Below are positions 42,158 through 49,342 of a stretch of DNA of 64,000 bases, piece by piece. The stretch comes from Nitrogeniibacter sp050293885 (lineage in GTDB: Bacteria; Pseudomonadota; Gammaproteobacteria; Burkholderiales; Rhodocyclaceae): assembly GCA_050293885.1 (NCBI GenBank), contig JBNKNO010000001.1:62001-126000 (forward strand). The letters are read 5' to 3'. Each line of letters starts with the position of its first letter. The stretch's first letter is position 1. The notes below the pieces were generated by a model, which ran no database searches, was not told the DNA's origin, and saw nothing but the letters and a program-made list of their open reading frames with translations. The position numbers and the translations under genes were made by a program.

Positions 42158-42165
42158 TATATAGT
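42137..42165 (+). promoter_or_regulatory. iscR operon promoter
   Basis: TTGATT-N17-TATAGT lies about 40 bp before the iscR start codon. Both hexamers are covered by the two IscR-type sites, so repression by the holo-protein is expected. Confidence 0.6.
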
Positions 42166-42185
42166 CGACTTAATTATTCAGGTAT
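42161..42185. promoter_or_regulatory. IscR type-1 site, proximal
   Basis: Left half ATAGTCGACT and right half TATTCAGGTAT match the type-1 consensus at about 23 of 25 positions. It overlaps the -10 and start site. The offset from the distal site is 28 bp. Confidence 0.7.
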
Positions 42186-42204
42186 TGACCAGCGAGGACA
42201 TGCA

Positions 42205-42681
42205 ATGAGACTGACCACCAAAGGCCGTTTCGCGGTGACAGCGATGATCGATCTCGCGCTTCGTCAGGACGGCGGCCCTGTGACGCTGGCCGGCATTGCC
42301 GATCGCCAGAGCATTTCGCTGTCCTACCTCGAGCAACTGTTCGGCAAGCTTCGCCGCCATGAGCTCGTCTCGAGCGTGCGTGGGCCGGGTGGCGGCTATT
42401 GCCTGGCGAAAGAGATGGGCGAGATCACCGTGGCCGACATCATTGTCGCCGTCGATGAGCCGCTCGACGCGACCCAGTGCGGTGGCAAGGGCAATTGCCA
42501 TGACGAACATCGCTGCATGACCCACGATTTGTGGACCAATCTGAACAAGCGCATGTTCGACTATCTGGATTCGGTCACGCTGCACGGGCTGGTCAAAGAG
42601 CAGCATGCGCGTGAAGCGAAAGTCGCTGTCCTCAAGGATCAGCGCAAGGCATGTGCCGATGGAGCGTCGGTCGCCGCCTGA
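42205..42681 (+). CDS. iscR: Fe-S cluster assembly regulator IscR
   Basis: The protein is 158 residues long and of the Rrf2 family. A winged helix-turn-helix (1-60) begins MRLTTKGRFAVTAM. Ligands Cys92, Cys98, Cys104 and His107 hold a 2Fe-2S cluster and are numbered as in E. coli. The cluster form represses its own operon at type-1 sites, two of which lie directly upstream. It is the first gene of the isc operon. Confidence 0.97.
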   Translation: MRLTTKGRFAVTAMIDLALRQDGGPVTLAGIADRQSISLSYLEQLFGKLRRHELVSSVRGPGGGYCLAKEMGEITVADIIVAVDEPLDATQCGGKGNCHDEHRCMTHDLWTNLNKRMFDYLDSVTLHGLVKEQHAREAKVAVLKDQRKACADGASVAA

Positions 42682-42693
42682 ACGGAACGCCCC

Positions 42694-43842
42694 ATGTTTG
42701 CGCCGACCTACCTCGATCATAACGCGACGACACCGCTCGACCCGACGGTGCGCGAAGCGATGCTGCCGTATCTCGGCGGGCGCTTTGGCAATGCGTCGAG
42801 CCGTCACGAATATGGCCGCCAGGCACGTGCCGCTATCGATACCGCGCGCGCACAAGTGGCGGCCGCTGTCGGCGCGCATCCGACCGAGGTGGTGTTCACC
42901 AGTGGCGGGTCGGAAGCCAACAACCTGTTTCTGAAGGGCGCGGCAGCCAACATGAAGCCGGCGACACTGGCCATCAGCCGCATCGAGCATCCTTGCGTGC
43001 GCGAGCCGGCGCGGCAGTTGGAGCGACAAGGCTGGCAAGTGCAGCGTCTGGAGGTCGATAGCGAAGGTGTTGTCGATCGGGCGTCGTTCGCTGACGGCCT
43101 CAAGGCCGGGCCGCGCCTGGTATCGGTCATGTTGGCCAATAACGAGACCGGCGTGATTCAGCCGGTGGCGGAACTGGCCGCGCTTGCGCGCAAGGCCGGG
43201 GCTTGGTTTCATACCGACGCGGTGCAGGCGCTGGGCAAGCTGGAACTGGATTTTCGCGCGCTCGGTGTCAATGCCATGACGGTGTCGGCGCACAAGATTT
43301 ACGGGCCGCTCGGTGCCGGTGCGCTGATTGTCGACAAACGGGTCGAACTCTCGCCGCTGATTGCCGGTGGCGGACAGGAGCGCGGCTTGCGCTCCGGTAC
43401 CGAAAACGTGGCGGCCATTGTCGGTTTTGGTGTCGCGTGTGAATTGGCGGTGACGCGTCGTGAAGGCGATGCGGAACGTCAGCGAGCACTGCGCGACGCG
43501 CTGGAGCAGGCGATTGTCCCGCTGGGCGCAACGGTGTTCGGGCAAGCGGCCGCGCGACTGCCGGGGACGAGTTTTTTCGCCTTCGAGGGTATCGATGGTG
43601 AAACGCTGGTCGGCAAGCTGGATCGCGCGGGCTTTGCCTGCGCCAGCGGCTCGGCGTGTTCCAGCGCCGATCCGGAGCCGTCGAAAACCCTGCTGGCGAT
43701 GGATGTGTCGCCCGAACTGGCGCGCAATGCGGTGCGTGTGAGTGTGGGCCGCGGAACGACGGCCGAAGATATGAAGGATTTTGTCGTGGCGCTGTCAAAA
43801 GAAGTGGGCGCCTTGCGTGGCCTCACGGCCATGGCGGTTTGA
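42694..43842 (+). CDS. Cysteine desulfurase, NifS/IscS-like second copy
   Basis: This is a 382-residue PLP enzyme. The PLP lysine is Lys201 (SAHKIYGP) and the active-site Cys322 lies in ASGSACSS. It takes sulfur from cysteine as a persulfide. It is clearly diverged from the canonical iscS that follows: HNATT and RHEYG replace YSATT and RSHEYG, and it lacks the IscS C-terminal IscU-binding tail. It is 12 bp after iscR, so it is part of the operon. It may serve another sulfur acceptor. Confidence 0.9.
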   Translation: MFAPTYLDHNATTPLDPTVREAMLPYLGGRFGNASSRHEYGRQARAAIDTARAQVAAAVGAHPTEVVFTSGGSEANNLFLKGAAANMKPATLAISRIEHPCVREPARQLERQGWQVQRLEVDSEGVVDRASFADGLKAGPRLVSVMLANNETGVIQPVAELAALARKAGAWFHTDAVQALGKLELDFRALGVNAMTVSAHKIYGPLGAGALIVDKRVELSPLIAGGGQERGLRSGTENVAAIVGFGVACELAVTRREGDAERQRALRDALEQAIVPLGATVFGQAAARLPGTSFFAFEGIDGETLVGKLDRAGFACASGSACSSADPEPSKTLLAMDVSPELARNAVRVSVGRGTTAEDMKDFVVALSKEVGALRGLTAMAV

Positions 43843-43888
43843 AAGATTCAGAGTGCACCCGGTGGTGCCGAGACGGAGAAAGCAAAAA

Positions 43889-45097
43889 ATGAAGTTTCCT
43901 ATTTATCTCGACTATTCGGCGACGACGCCGGTCGATTCGCGCGTAGCCGACAAGATGATCCCCTATCTGGTGGAGCATTTCGGCAACCCGGCGAGCCGTT
44001 CGCATGAATACGGTTGGGTAGCGGAGAAGGCGGTGGAAGATGCCCGTGCGCAAGTGGCTGCACTGGTCAACGCCGATCCGCGGGAAATCGTGTGGACCTC
44101 CGGCGCGACCGAATCGAACAACCTCGCCATCAAGGGTGCGGCGCAGTTCTACGAGAGCAAGGGCAAGCACGTCATCACCGTGAAGACCGAGCACAAGGCC
44201 GTGCTCGACACCGTGCGCGAGCTGGAACGCCAAGGCTTCGAGGCCACCTACCTCGACGTGCAGGAGAACGGCCTGGTCGATCTGGACGCCTTGAAGGCGG
44301 CCATTCGCGACGACACCACGGTGGTGTCGGTGATGCTGGTCAACAACGAGGTCGGCGTGATTCAGCCGATCGCCGAGATCGGTGAGATCTGTCGCGAGCG
44401 TGGCATCGTGTTTCATGTGGATGCGGCGCAGGCGACCGGCAAGGTGGCTATCGATCTGCAGGCGCTGAAGGTGGATCTGATGTCCTTCTCGGCGCACAAG
44501 ACCTACGGTCCGAAAGGCATTGGCGCGCTGTACGTGCGCCGCAAGCCGCGTGTGCGCCTGATCGCGCAGATGCACGGTGGCGGCCACGAGCGCGGCATGC
44601 GTTCGGGCACGCTGGCCACGCACCAGATCGTCGGCATGGGTGAGGCCTTCCGCATTGCTCGCGAGGAGATGGCGACCGAGAACGAGCGCATCCGCATGCT
44701 GCGCGACCGCCTGATGAAGGGGCTGACCGATATCGAAGCGACTTACGTGAACGGCGACATCGAAGCCCGCGTGCCGCACAACCTGAACATCTCCTTCGCC
44801 TACGTGGAAGGCGAGTCGCTGATCATGGCGATCAAGGATGTGGCGGTGTCGAGCGGCTCGGCCTGTACCTCGGCCAGCCTGGAGCCGTCTTACGTGCTGC
44901 GGGCGCTGGGCCGCAACGACGAGCTGGCGCACAGCTCGATCCGTTTCACCATCGGGCGTTTCACGACCGAAGAAGAAATCGATTACACCATCGACCTGCT
45001 GCACAACAAGATCTCCAAGCTGCGCGAGCTTTCGCCGCTGTGGGAGATGGTGCAGGAAGGGGTGGATCTGGACACCGTTCAGTGGGCTGCCCACTGA
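43889..45097 (+). CDS. iscS: Cysteine desulfurase IscS
   Basis: The protein has 402 residues from ATG 43889 (MKFPIYLDYSATTPVDSR). It has PLP lysine Lys204 (SAHKTYGP), persulfide Cys326 in SSGSACTSASLEPS, and the C-terminal SPLWEMVQEGVDLDTVQW tail that contacts IscU. It is the sulfur donor for Fe-S assembly and tRNA thiolation. It is the second desulfurase in tandem, 46 bp after the first and 19 bp before iscU. Confidence 0.96.
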   Translation: MKFPIYLDYSATTPVDSRVADKMIPYLVEHFGNPASRSHEYGWVAEKAVEDARAQVAALVNADPREIVWTSGATESNNLAIKGAAQFYESKGKHVITVKTEHKAVLDTVRELERQGFEATYLDVQENGLVDLDALKAAIRDDTTVVSVMLVNNEVGVIQPIAEIGEICRERGIVFHVDAAQATGKVAIDLQALKVDLMSFSAHKTYGPKGIGALYVRRKPRVRLIAQMHGGGHERGMRSGTLATHQIVGMGEAFRIAREEMATENERIRMLRDRLMKGLTDIEATYVNGDIEARVPHNLNISFAYVEGESLIMAIKDVAVSSGSACTSASLEPSYVLRALGRNDELAHSSIRFTIGRFTTEEEIDYTIDLLHNKISKLRELSPLWEMVQEGVDLDTVQWAAH

Positions 45098-45116
45098 GGC
45101 TTAGGAGAAAATAGTC

Positions 45117-45509
45117 ATGGCTTACAGCGAAAAAGTACTGGATCATTACGAGAACCCGCGCAACGTCGGTTCCTTCGAGAAAAGCGAGGAAGGTGTGGCG
45201 ACCGGCATGGTGGGCGCACCGGCCTGTGGCGACGTCATGAAGCTGCAGATCAAGGTCAATGGTCAGGGCGTGATCGAAGACGCCAAGTTCAAGACCTACG
45301 GCTGTGGTTCGGCGATTGCCTCGAGCTCGCTCGTGACCGAATGGGTGAAGGGCAAGACCCTCGACGAAGCGCTGGATATCAAGAACACCGCCATCGCCGA
45401 GGAGTTGGCGCTGCCGCCGGTGAAGATTCACTGTTCGATTCTGGCCGAAGACGCCATCAAGGCCGCCGTGGCCGACTATCGCAAGCGCACGGGCGGCGAC
45501 GCCGAGTAA
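45117..45509 (+). CDS. iscU: Fe-S cluster scaffold IscU
   Basis: The protein has 130 residues. Cluster ligands Cys37, Asp39, Cys63 and Cys106 are present, along with the HscA recognition motif LPPVK at 99-103. It assembles 2Fe-2S clusters with IscS and passes them on with HscA/HscB. TAGGAG lies before the ATG. Confidence 0.97.
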   Translation: MAYSEKVLDHYENPRNVGSFEKSEEGVATGMVGAPACGDVMKLQIKVNGQGVIEDAKFKTYGCGSAIASSSLVTEWVKGKTLDEALDIKNTAIAEELALPPVKIHCSILAEDAIKAAVADYRKRTGGDAE

Positions 45510-45520
45510 GGAGTAGCAGC

Positions 45521-45844
45521 ATGGCAATTACCTTGAGTCAGTCCGCCGCCGGCCATGTGGCGCGGTATATCGAAAAGCGGGGCAAGGGGGTCGGTATTCG
45601 CCTCGGCGTGAGGACGTCGGGCTGTTCCGGCATGGCGTACAAGCTCGAGTTTGCCGACGAAATGGCTGAAGACGACATCGTCTTCGAGAGCAACGGCGTC
45701 AAGGTGTTGATCGACCCGAAAAGTCTCGCCTACCTCGATGGCACGGAACTGGATTTCGTGCGCGAGGGGCTGAATGAGGGATTCAAGTTCAACAACCCGA
45801 ACGTGAAGGACGAATGCGGCTGCGGTGAGAGCTTCAACGTATGA
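45521..45844 (+). CDS. iscA: A-type Fe-S carrier IscA
   Basis: The protein has 107 residues from ATG 45521 after GGAG. Conserved Cys35 (SGCSG), Cys99 and Cys101 (CGCGESF) bind iron or cluster. Its stop overlaps the hscB start in ATGA. Confidence 0.96.
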   Translation: MAITLSQSAAGHVARYIEKRGKGVGIRLGVRTSGCSGMAYKLEFADEMAEDDIVFESNGVKVLIDPKSLAYLDGTELDFVREGLNEGFKFNNPNVKDECGCGESFNV

Positions 45845-46300
45845 GTGAGGTGGGCAGCGCCAGCAGCGATCTGCACCAGGACTACTTTGCGCTGTTTGGC
45901 TTGCCGCGTCGTTTCGGTGTCGATATCGACCGCCTCGAGCAGGCCTATCTGGAGCGCCAGTCGCAGGTGCACCCCGATCGCCATGCGCATCGCTCGGATG
46001 CGGAAAAACGCGTGGCCATGCAATGGGCGACCCAGGTGAACGAGGCCTACCGCACGCTGCGCAAACCGCTGGCGCGCGCGCGCTATCTGCTGGAACTGCA
46101 AGGCGTGGATGTGGGCATCGAAACCAACACCGCCATGGCGCCCGAGTTCCTCATGGAGCAGATGGAATGGCGCGAAGCGGTCGAGGAGGCGCGCAGCGGT
46201 TCCGACATGACCGATCTCGAGCACCTGCATCGCCGGCTTGTGGGCCAGGCGCGTGAGGTCAACGCCATGCTCGCCACGCAGCTGGACGCAGAGCGCGCTG
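45841..46300 (+). CDS. hscB: Co-chaperone HscB (3' end in gap)
   Basis: At least 153 residues are visible before the N run. The J-domain has His44-Pro45-Asp46 (VHPDRHAH), followed by the helical IscU-binding domain (ARYLLELQGVDVG). It stimulates HscA ATPase and delivers IscU. Family length (~170) implies that only about 20 residues are missing. Confidence 0.94.
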
Positions 46301-46748
46301 NNNNNNNNNNNNNNNNNNNNNNNNNNNNNNNNNNNNNNNNNNNNNNNNNNNNNNNNNNNNNNNNNNNNNNNNNNNNNNNNNNNNNNNNNNNNNNNNNNNN
46401 NNNNNNNNNNNNNNNNNNNNNNNNNNNNNNNNNNNNNNNNNNNNNNNNNNNNNNNNNNNNNNNNNNNNNNNNNNNNNNNNNNNNNNNNNNNNNNNNNNNN
46501 NNNNNNNNNNNNNNNNNNNNNNNNNNNNNNNNNNNNNNNNNNNNNNNNNNNNNNNNNNNNNNNNNNNNNNNNNNNNNNNNNNNNNNNNNNNNNNNNNNNN
46601 NNNNNNNNNNNNNNNNNNNNNNNNNNNNNNNNNNNNNNNNNNNNNNNNNNNNNNNNNNNNNNNNNNNNNNNNNNNNNNNNNNNNNNNNNNNNNNNNNNNN
46701 NNNNNNNNNNNNNNNNNNNNNNNNNNNNNNNNNNNNNNNNNNNNNNNN
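46301..46748. other. 448-base N gap across hscB/hscA
   Basis: The expected missing coding, about 20 HscB codons plus about 116 HscA codons, roughly equals the gap size. No extra gene is needed here. Confidence 0.8.
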
Positions 46749-48263
46749 ACGGCCGGCGAGAAGAGTCCGGTCGAGGTGTCGGCGGAAATCCTCAAGTCCT
46801 TGCGCGAGCGGGCCGAGGAAAGTCTCGGCGGAGACTTGGTCGGTGCGGTGATTACCGTCCCCGCCTACTTCGACGATGCCCAACGGCAAGCCACCAAGGA
46901 TGCCGCTCGCCTGGCCGGGCTCAACGTGTTGCGCCTGCTCAACGAACCGACCGCGGCCGCGGTGGCTTATGGGCTCGACAACGCGGCCGAGGGCGTTTAC
47001 GCCATTTACGATCTGGGCGGCGGCACCTTCGATATTTCGATCCTGCGCTTGTCCAAGGGCGTCTTCGAGGTGATGTCCACCAACGGGGACGCCTCCTTGG
47101 GCGGTGACGATTTCGACCATCGGGTGTTCTGCTGGATTCTCGAGCAGGCGAAACTGGCGCCGTTGTCGGAGTCCGACGCGCGCCAATTGCTCACCTTGGC
47201 GCGTGCCGCCAAGGAACGCTTGAGCCTCGAGGAGCAGACGCGCATCACCACCACGCTCAAGAGTGGGGAAGTGGTCGATCTTGTGCTCACCCGCGAGGCC
47301 TTTGAACAAGCCACACAGAATCTCATCAGCAAGACGCTTGCGCCGGTGCGCAAGGCGCTGCGCGATGCCGGCTTGAGCGTCGAGGAAGTCAAGGGCGTGG
47401 TCATGGTCGGCGGCGCCACGCGCATGCTGCATGTGCAGCGCGCCGTGGGCGACTATTTCGGCCAGGCACCTCTGACCAACCTCGATCCGGACAAGGTGGT
47501 GGCGCTGGGCGCGGCGATGCAGGCCAACGTGCTGGCTGGCAATCGAACCGCCGAAGACGACTGGCTGCTGCTGGATGTGATTCCGCTCTCGCTGGGTCTG
47601 GAAACCATGGGCGGTTTGGTTGAAAAGGTGGTGCAGCGCAACTCCACCATCCCGATCGCCAAGGCGCAGGAATTCACCACATTCAAGGATGGCCAGACGG
47701 CGATGGCGATTCATGTGGTGCAGGGCGAACGCGAATTGGTGTCGGACTGCCGTTCGCTGGCGCGTTTCGAGTTGCGGGGCATCCCGCCGATGACGGCCGG
47801 TGCCGCGCGCATTCGCGTGACCTTCCAGGTCGATGCGGATGGGTTGCTGTCGGTGTCGGCGCGCGAGATGTCGGCCGGTGTCGAAGCGCATGTCACCGTG
47901 AAACCCTCTTATGGGCTGTCGGACGAGGAAGTCTCCGAGATGCTGCAGTCCGGGGTCGAGCACGCTGGCGACGATGCCCGCGCGCGTGCCGTGCGCGAGT
48001 TGCAGGTTGAAGGCAAGCGGATGATCGAGGTGGTGACCCAGGCGCTGATTGCCGATGGCGAACTGCTCAGCGCGGATGAACGCGCACAAATCGACGACGG
48101 GATTGCGGCCTTGGCGGCTGCCGTCGAGCAGGACGATGGCAAGGTGTTGCGCCAGTGTCTGGACACGCTCGGGCGCGCGACAGACGCGTTTGCTTCCCGT
48201 CGAATGGACAAGAGTATCCGGTCGGCGCTGGCCGGTCAGAACGTGAACGAATTGAAGGTTTGA
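46749..48263 (+). CDS. hscA: Hsp70-type chaperone HscA (5' end in gap)
   Basis: 504 residues are visible and about 116 at the N-terminus are in the gap. It joins at KSPVEVSAEILKSL, equivalent to about residue 117. DnaK-family motifs include ITVPAYFDDAQRQATKDAA, LNEPTAAAVAYG, YDLGGGTFDISIL and VMVGGATRML. The substrate domain follows from about the NRTAEDDWLLLDVIPLSLG segment. It works with HscB to release clusters from IscU. It is followed by fdx with one base between. Confidence 0.96.
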   Translation, partial: TAGEKSPVEVSAEILKSLRERAEESLGGDLVGAVITVPAYFDDAQRQATKDAARLAGLNVLRLLNEPTAAAVAYGLDNAAEGVYAIYDLGGGTFDISILRLSKGVFEVMSTNGDASLGGDDFDHRVFCWILEQAKLAPLSESDARQLLTLARAAKERLSLEEQTRITTTLKSGEVVDLVLTREAFEQATQNLISKTLAPVRKALRDAGLSVEEVKGVVMVGGATRMLHVQRAVGDYFGQAPLTNLDPDKVVALGAAMQANVLAGNRTAEDDWLLLDVIPLSLGLETMGGLVEKVVQRNSTIPIAKAQEFTTFKDGQTAMAIHVVQGERELVSDCRSLARFELRGIPPMTAGAARIRVTFQVDADGLLSVSAREMSAGVEAHVTVKPSYGLSDEEVSEMLQSGVEHAGDDARARAVRELQVEGKRMIEVVTQALIADGELLSADERAQIDDGIAALAAAVEQDDGKVLRQCLDTLGRATDAFASRRMDKSIRSALAGQNVNELKV

Positions 48264-48264
48264 G

Positions 48265-48609
48265 ATGACGCAGATTGTGGTGTTGCCGCATGTGGAATTG
48301 TGCCCCGAGGGCGCGGTGATCGAGGCCAGCCCGGGGCAAAGCATCTGCGATGCGCTGCTTGCCAATGACATTGAAATCGAGCATGCCTGCGAGAAGAGTT
48401 GCGCCTGTACCACCTGTCACGTGGTCGTGCGCGAGGGTTTCGAGTCGCTCAAGGACGCCGAGGACGAAGAGGAAGACCTGCTCGACAAGGCATGGGGCCT
48501 GGAGCCTAACTCACGGCTGTCGTGTCAGGCGCTGGTGACCGATGAACCGCTGGTGGTCGAAATCCCGAAATACACCATCAACATGGTCAGCGAGGGCAAT
48601 CACGGATGA
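48265..48609 (+). CDS. fdx: ISC-type 2Fe-2S ferredoxin
   Basis: The protein has 114 residues. Cluster ligands are Cys42, Cys48, Cys51 and Cys87. It supplies electrons during cluster assembly. It overlaps iscX by 4 bp. Confidence 0.96.
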   Translation: MTQIVVLPHVELCPEGAVIEASPGQSICDALLANDIEIEHACEKSCACTTCHVVVREGFESLKDAEDEEEDLLDKAWGLEPNSRLSCQALVTDEPLVVEIPKYTINMVSEGNHG

Positions 48610-48800
48610 AATGGACCGATGTGGACGAGATCGCGATTCAGTTGTCGGATGCGCACGAGGACGTGGATCCGACCCAGATCAACTTTGTCGATCTGATGAA
48701 CTGGGTGCTCGCCTTGCCCGACTTCGACGACGATCCGACGCACTGCGGTGAGCGCATTCTCGAAGCGATTCAGCAGGCCTGGATTGACGAGGCGGCCTGA
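48606..48800 (+). CDS. iscX: IscX (YfhJ) iron-binding regulator of IscS
   Basis: The protein has 64 acidic residues (MKWTDVDEIAIQLSDAH, FDDDPTHCGERILEAIQ). It binds IscS and modulates desulfurase activity. It is the last gene of the isc operon, followed by a terminator. Confidence 0.95.
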   Translation: MKWTDVDEIAIQLSDAHEDVDPTQINFVDLMNWVLALPDFDDDPTHCGERILEAIQQAWIDEAA

Positions 48801-48823
48801 GCTCGGCGCTCGATAGACATGAC

Positions 48824-48849
48824 AAAGGCGCCGTTTGGCGCCTTTTTTT
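48824..48849. terminator. Terminator of the isc operon
   Basis: AAAGGCGCC-GTTT-GGCGCC is followed by seven T. On the minus strand it could also end the receiver gene, although the T-run there is weak. Confidence 0.85.
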
Positions 48850-48869
48850 ATGCGCTCTGGCGACGTACG

Positions 48870-49328
48870 TCAGTCGGGCAGCCCGGCGCCGGGTTCGGTC
48901 GGTTCGTTGAGTGAGAGCCAATAGACCCCCAGCTGTCCGACGGCCTGAATGAAACGCTCGAAGTCGACGGGTTTGCGAATGTAGCTGTTCGCGCCCAGGC
49001 GATAGGCTTCGAGGATGTCCTGCTGTTCTTTCGAGGTGGTCAGTACCACCACCGGCAGCAGCGCGGTGCGTTCGTGCGCGCGGATGCGTTTGAGCACTTC
49101 CAGCCCATCGATGCGGGGGAGCTTGAGGTCGAGCAAGATGACGGCTGGCATGGCGTTGGTGTTTCGTCCATCGCGGCTGTCGGTCGCGAACAGGTAATCC
49201 AGGGCTTCGACGCCGTCGCGCGCGACCACCACGGGATTGGGAATGTCGTTCTTGCTGAACGCCCGGAGCGTCAGCGCTTCATCATCAGGATTGTCTTCGA
49301 CAAGCAGAATCGGTCGCTCGGTTGGCAT
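48870..49328 (-). CDS. Receiver-only response regulator (Rcp1/CheY-like)
   Basis: The protein has 152 residues in a single receiver domain. Acidic residues EDNPDDE lie at the N-terminus, with phospho-acceptor Asp67 in ILLDLKLPRIDG, then TTSKEQQD and the Lys in YIRKPVDF. There is no output domain, as in regulators of phytochrome-like kinases. It lies 14 bp after the sensor kinase on the same strand, so they are a pair. Confidence 0.9.
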   Translation of the reverse strand: MPTERPILLVEDNPDDEALTLRAFSKNDIPNPVVVARDGVEALDYLFATDSRDGRNTNAMPAVILLDLKLPRIDGLEVLKRIRAHERTALLPVVVLTTSKEQQDILEAYRLGANSYIRKPVDFERFIQAVGQLGVYWLSLNEPTEPGAGLPD

Positions 49329-49342
49329 TCTTGTGAGTTTTC

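Noticed and set aside
46083..48413. Minus-strand frame of about 776 codons through hscA
   Set aside because: It spans 448 N and is antisense to hscA/hscB; no family resemblance.
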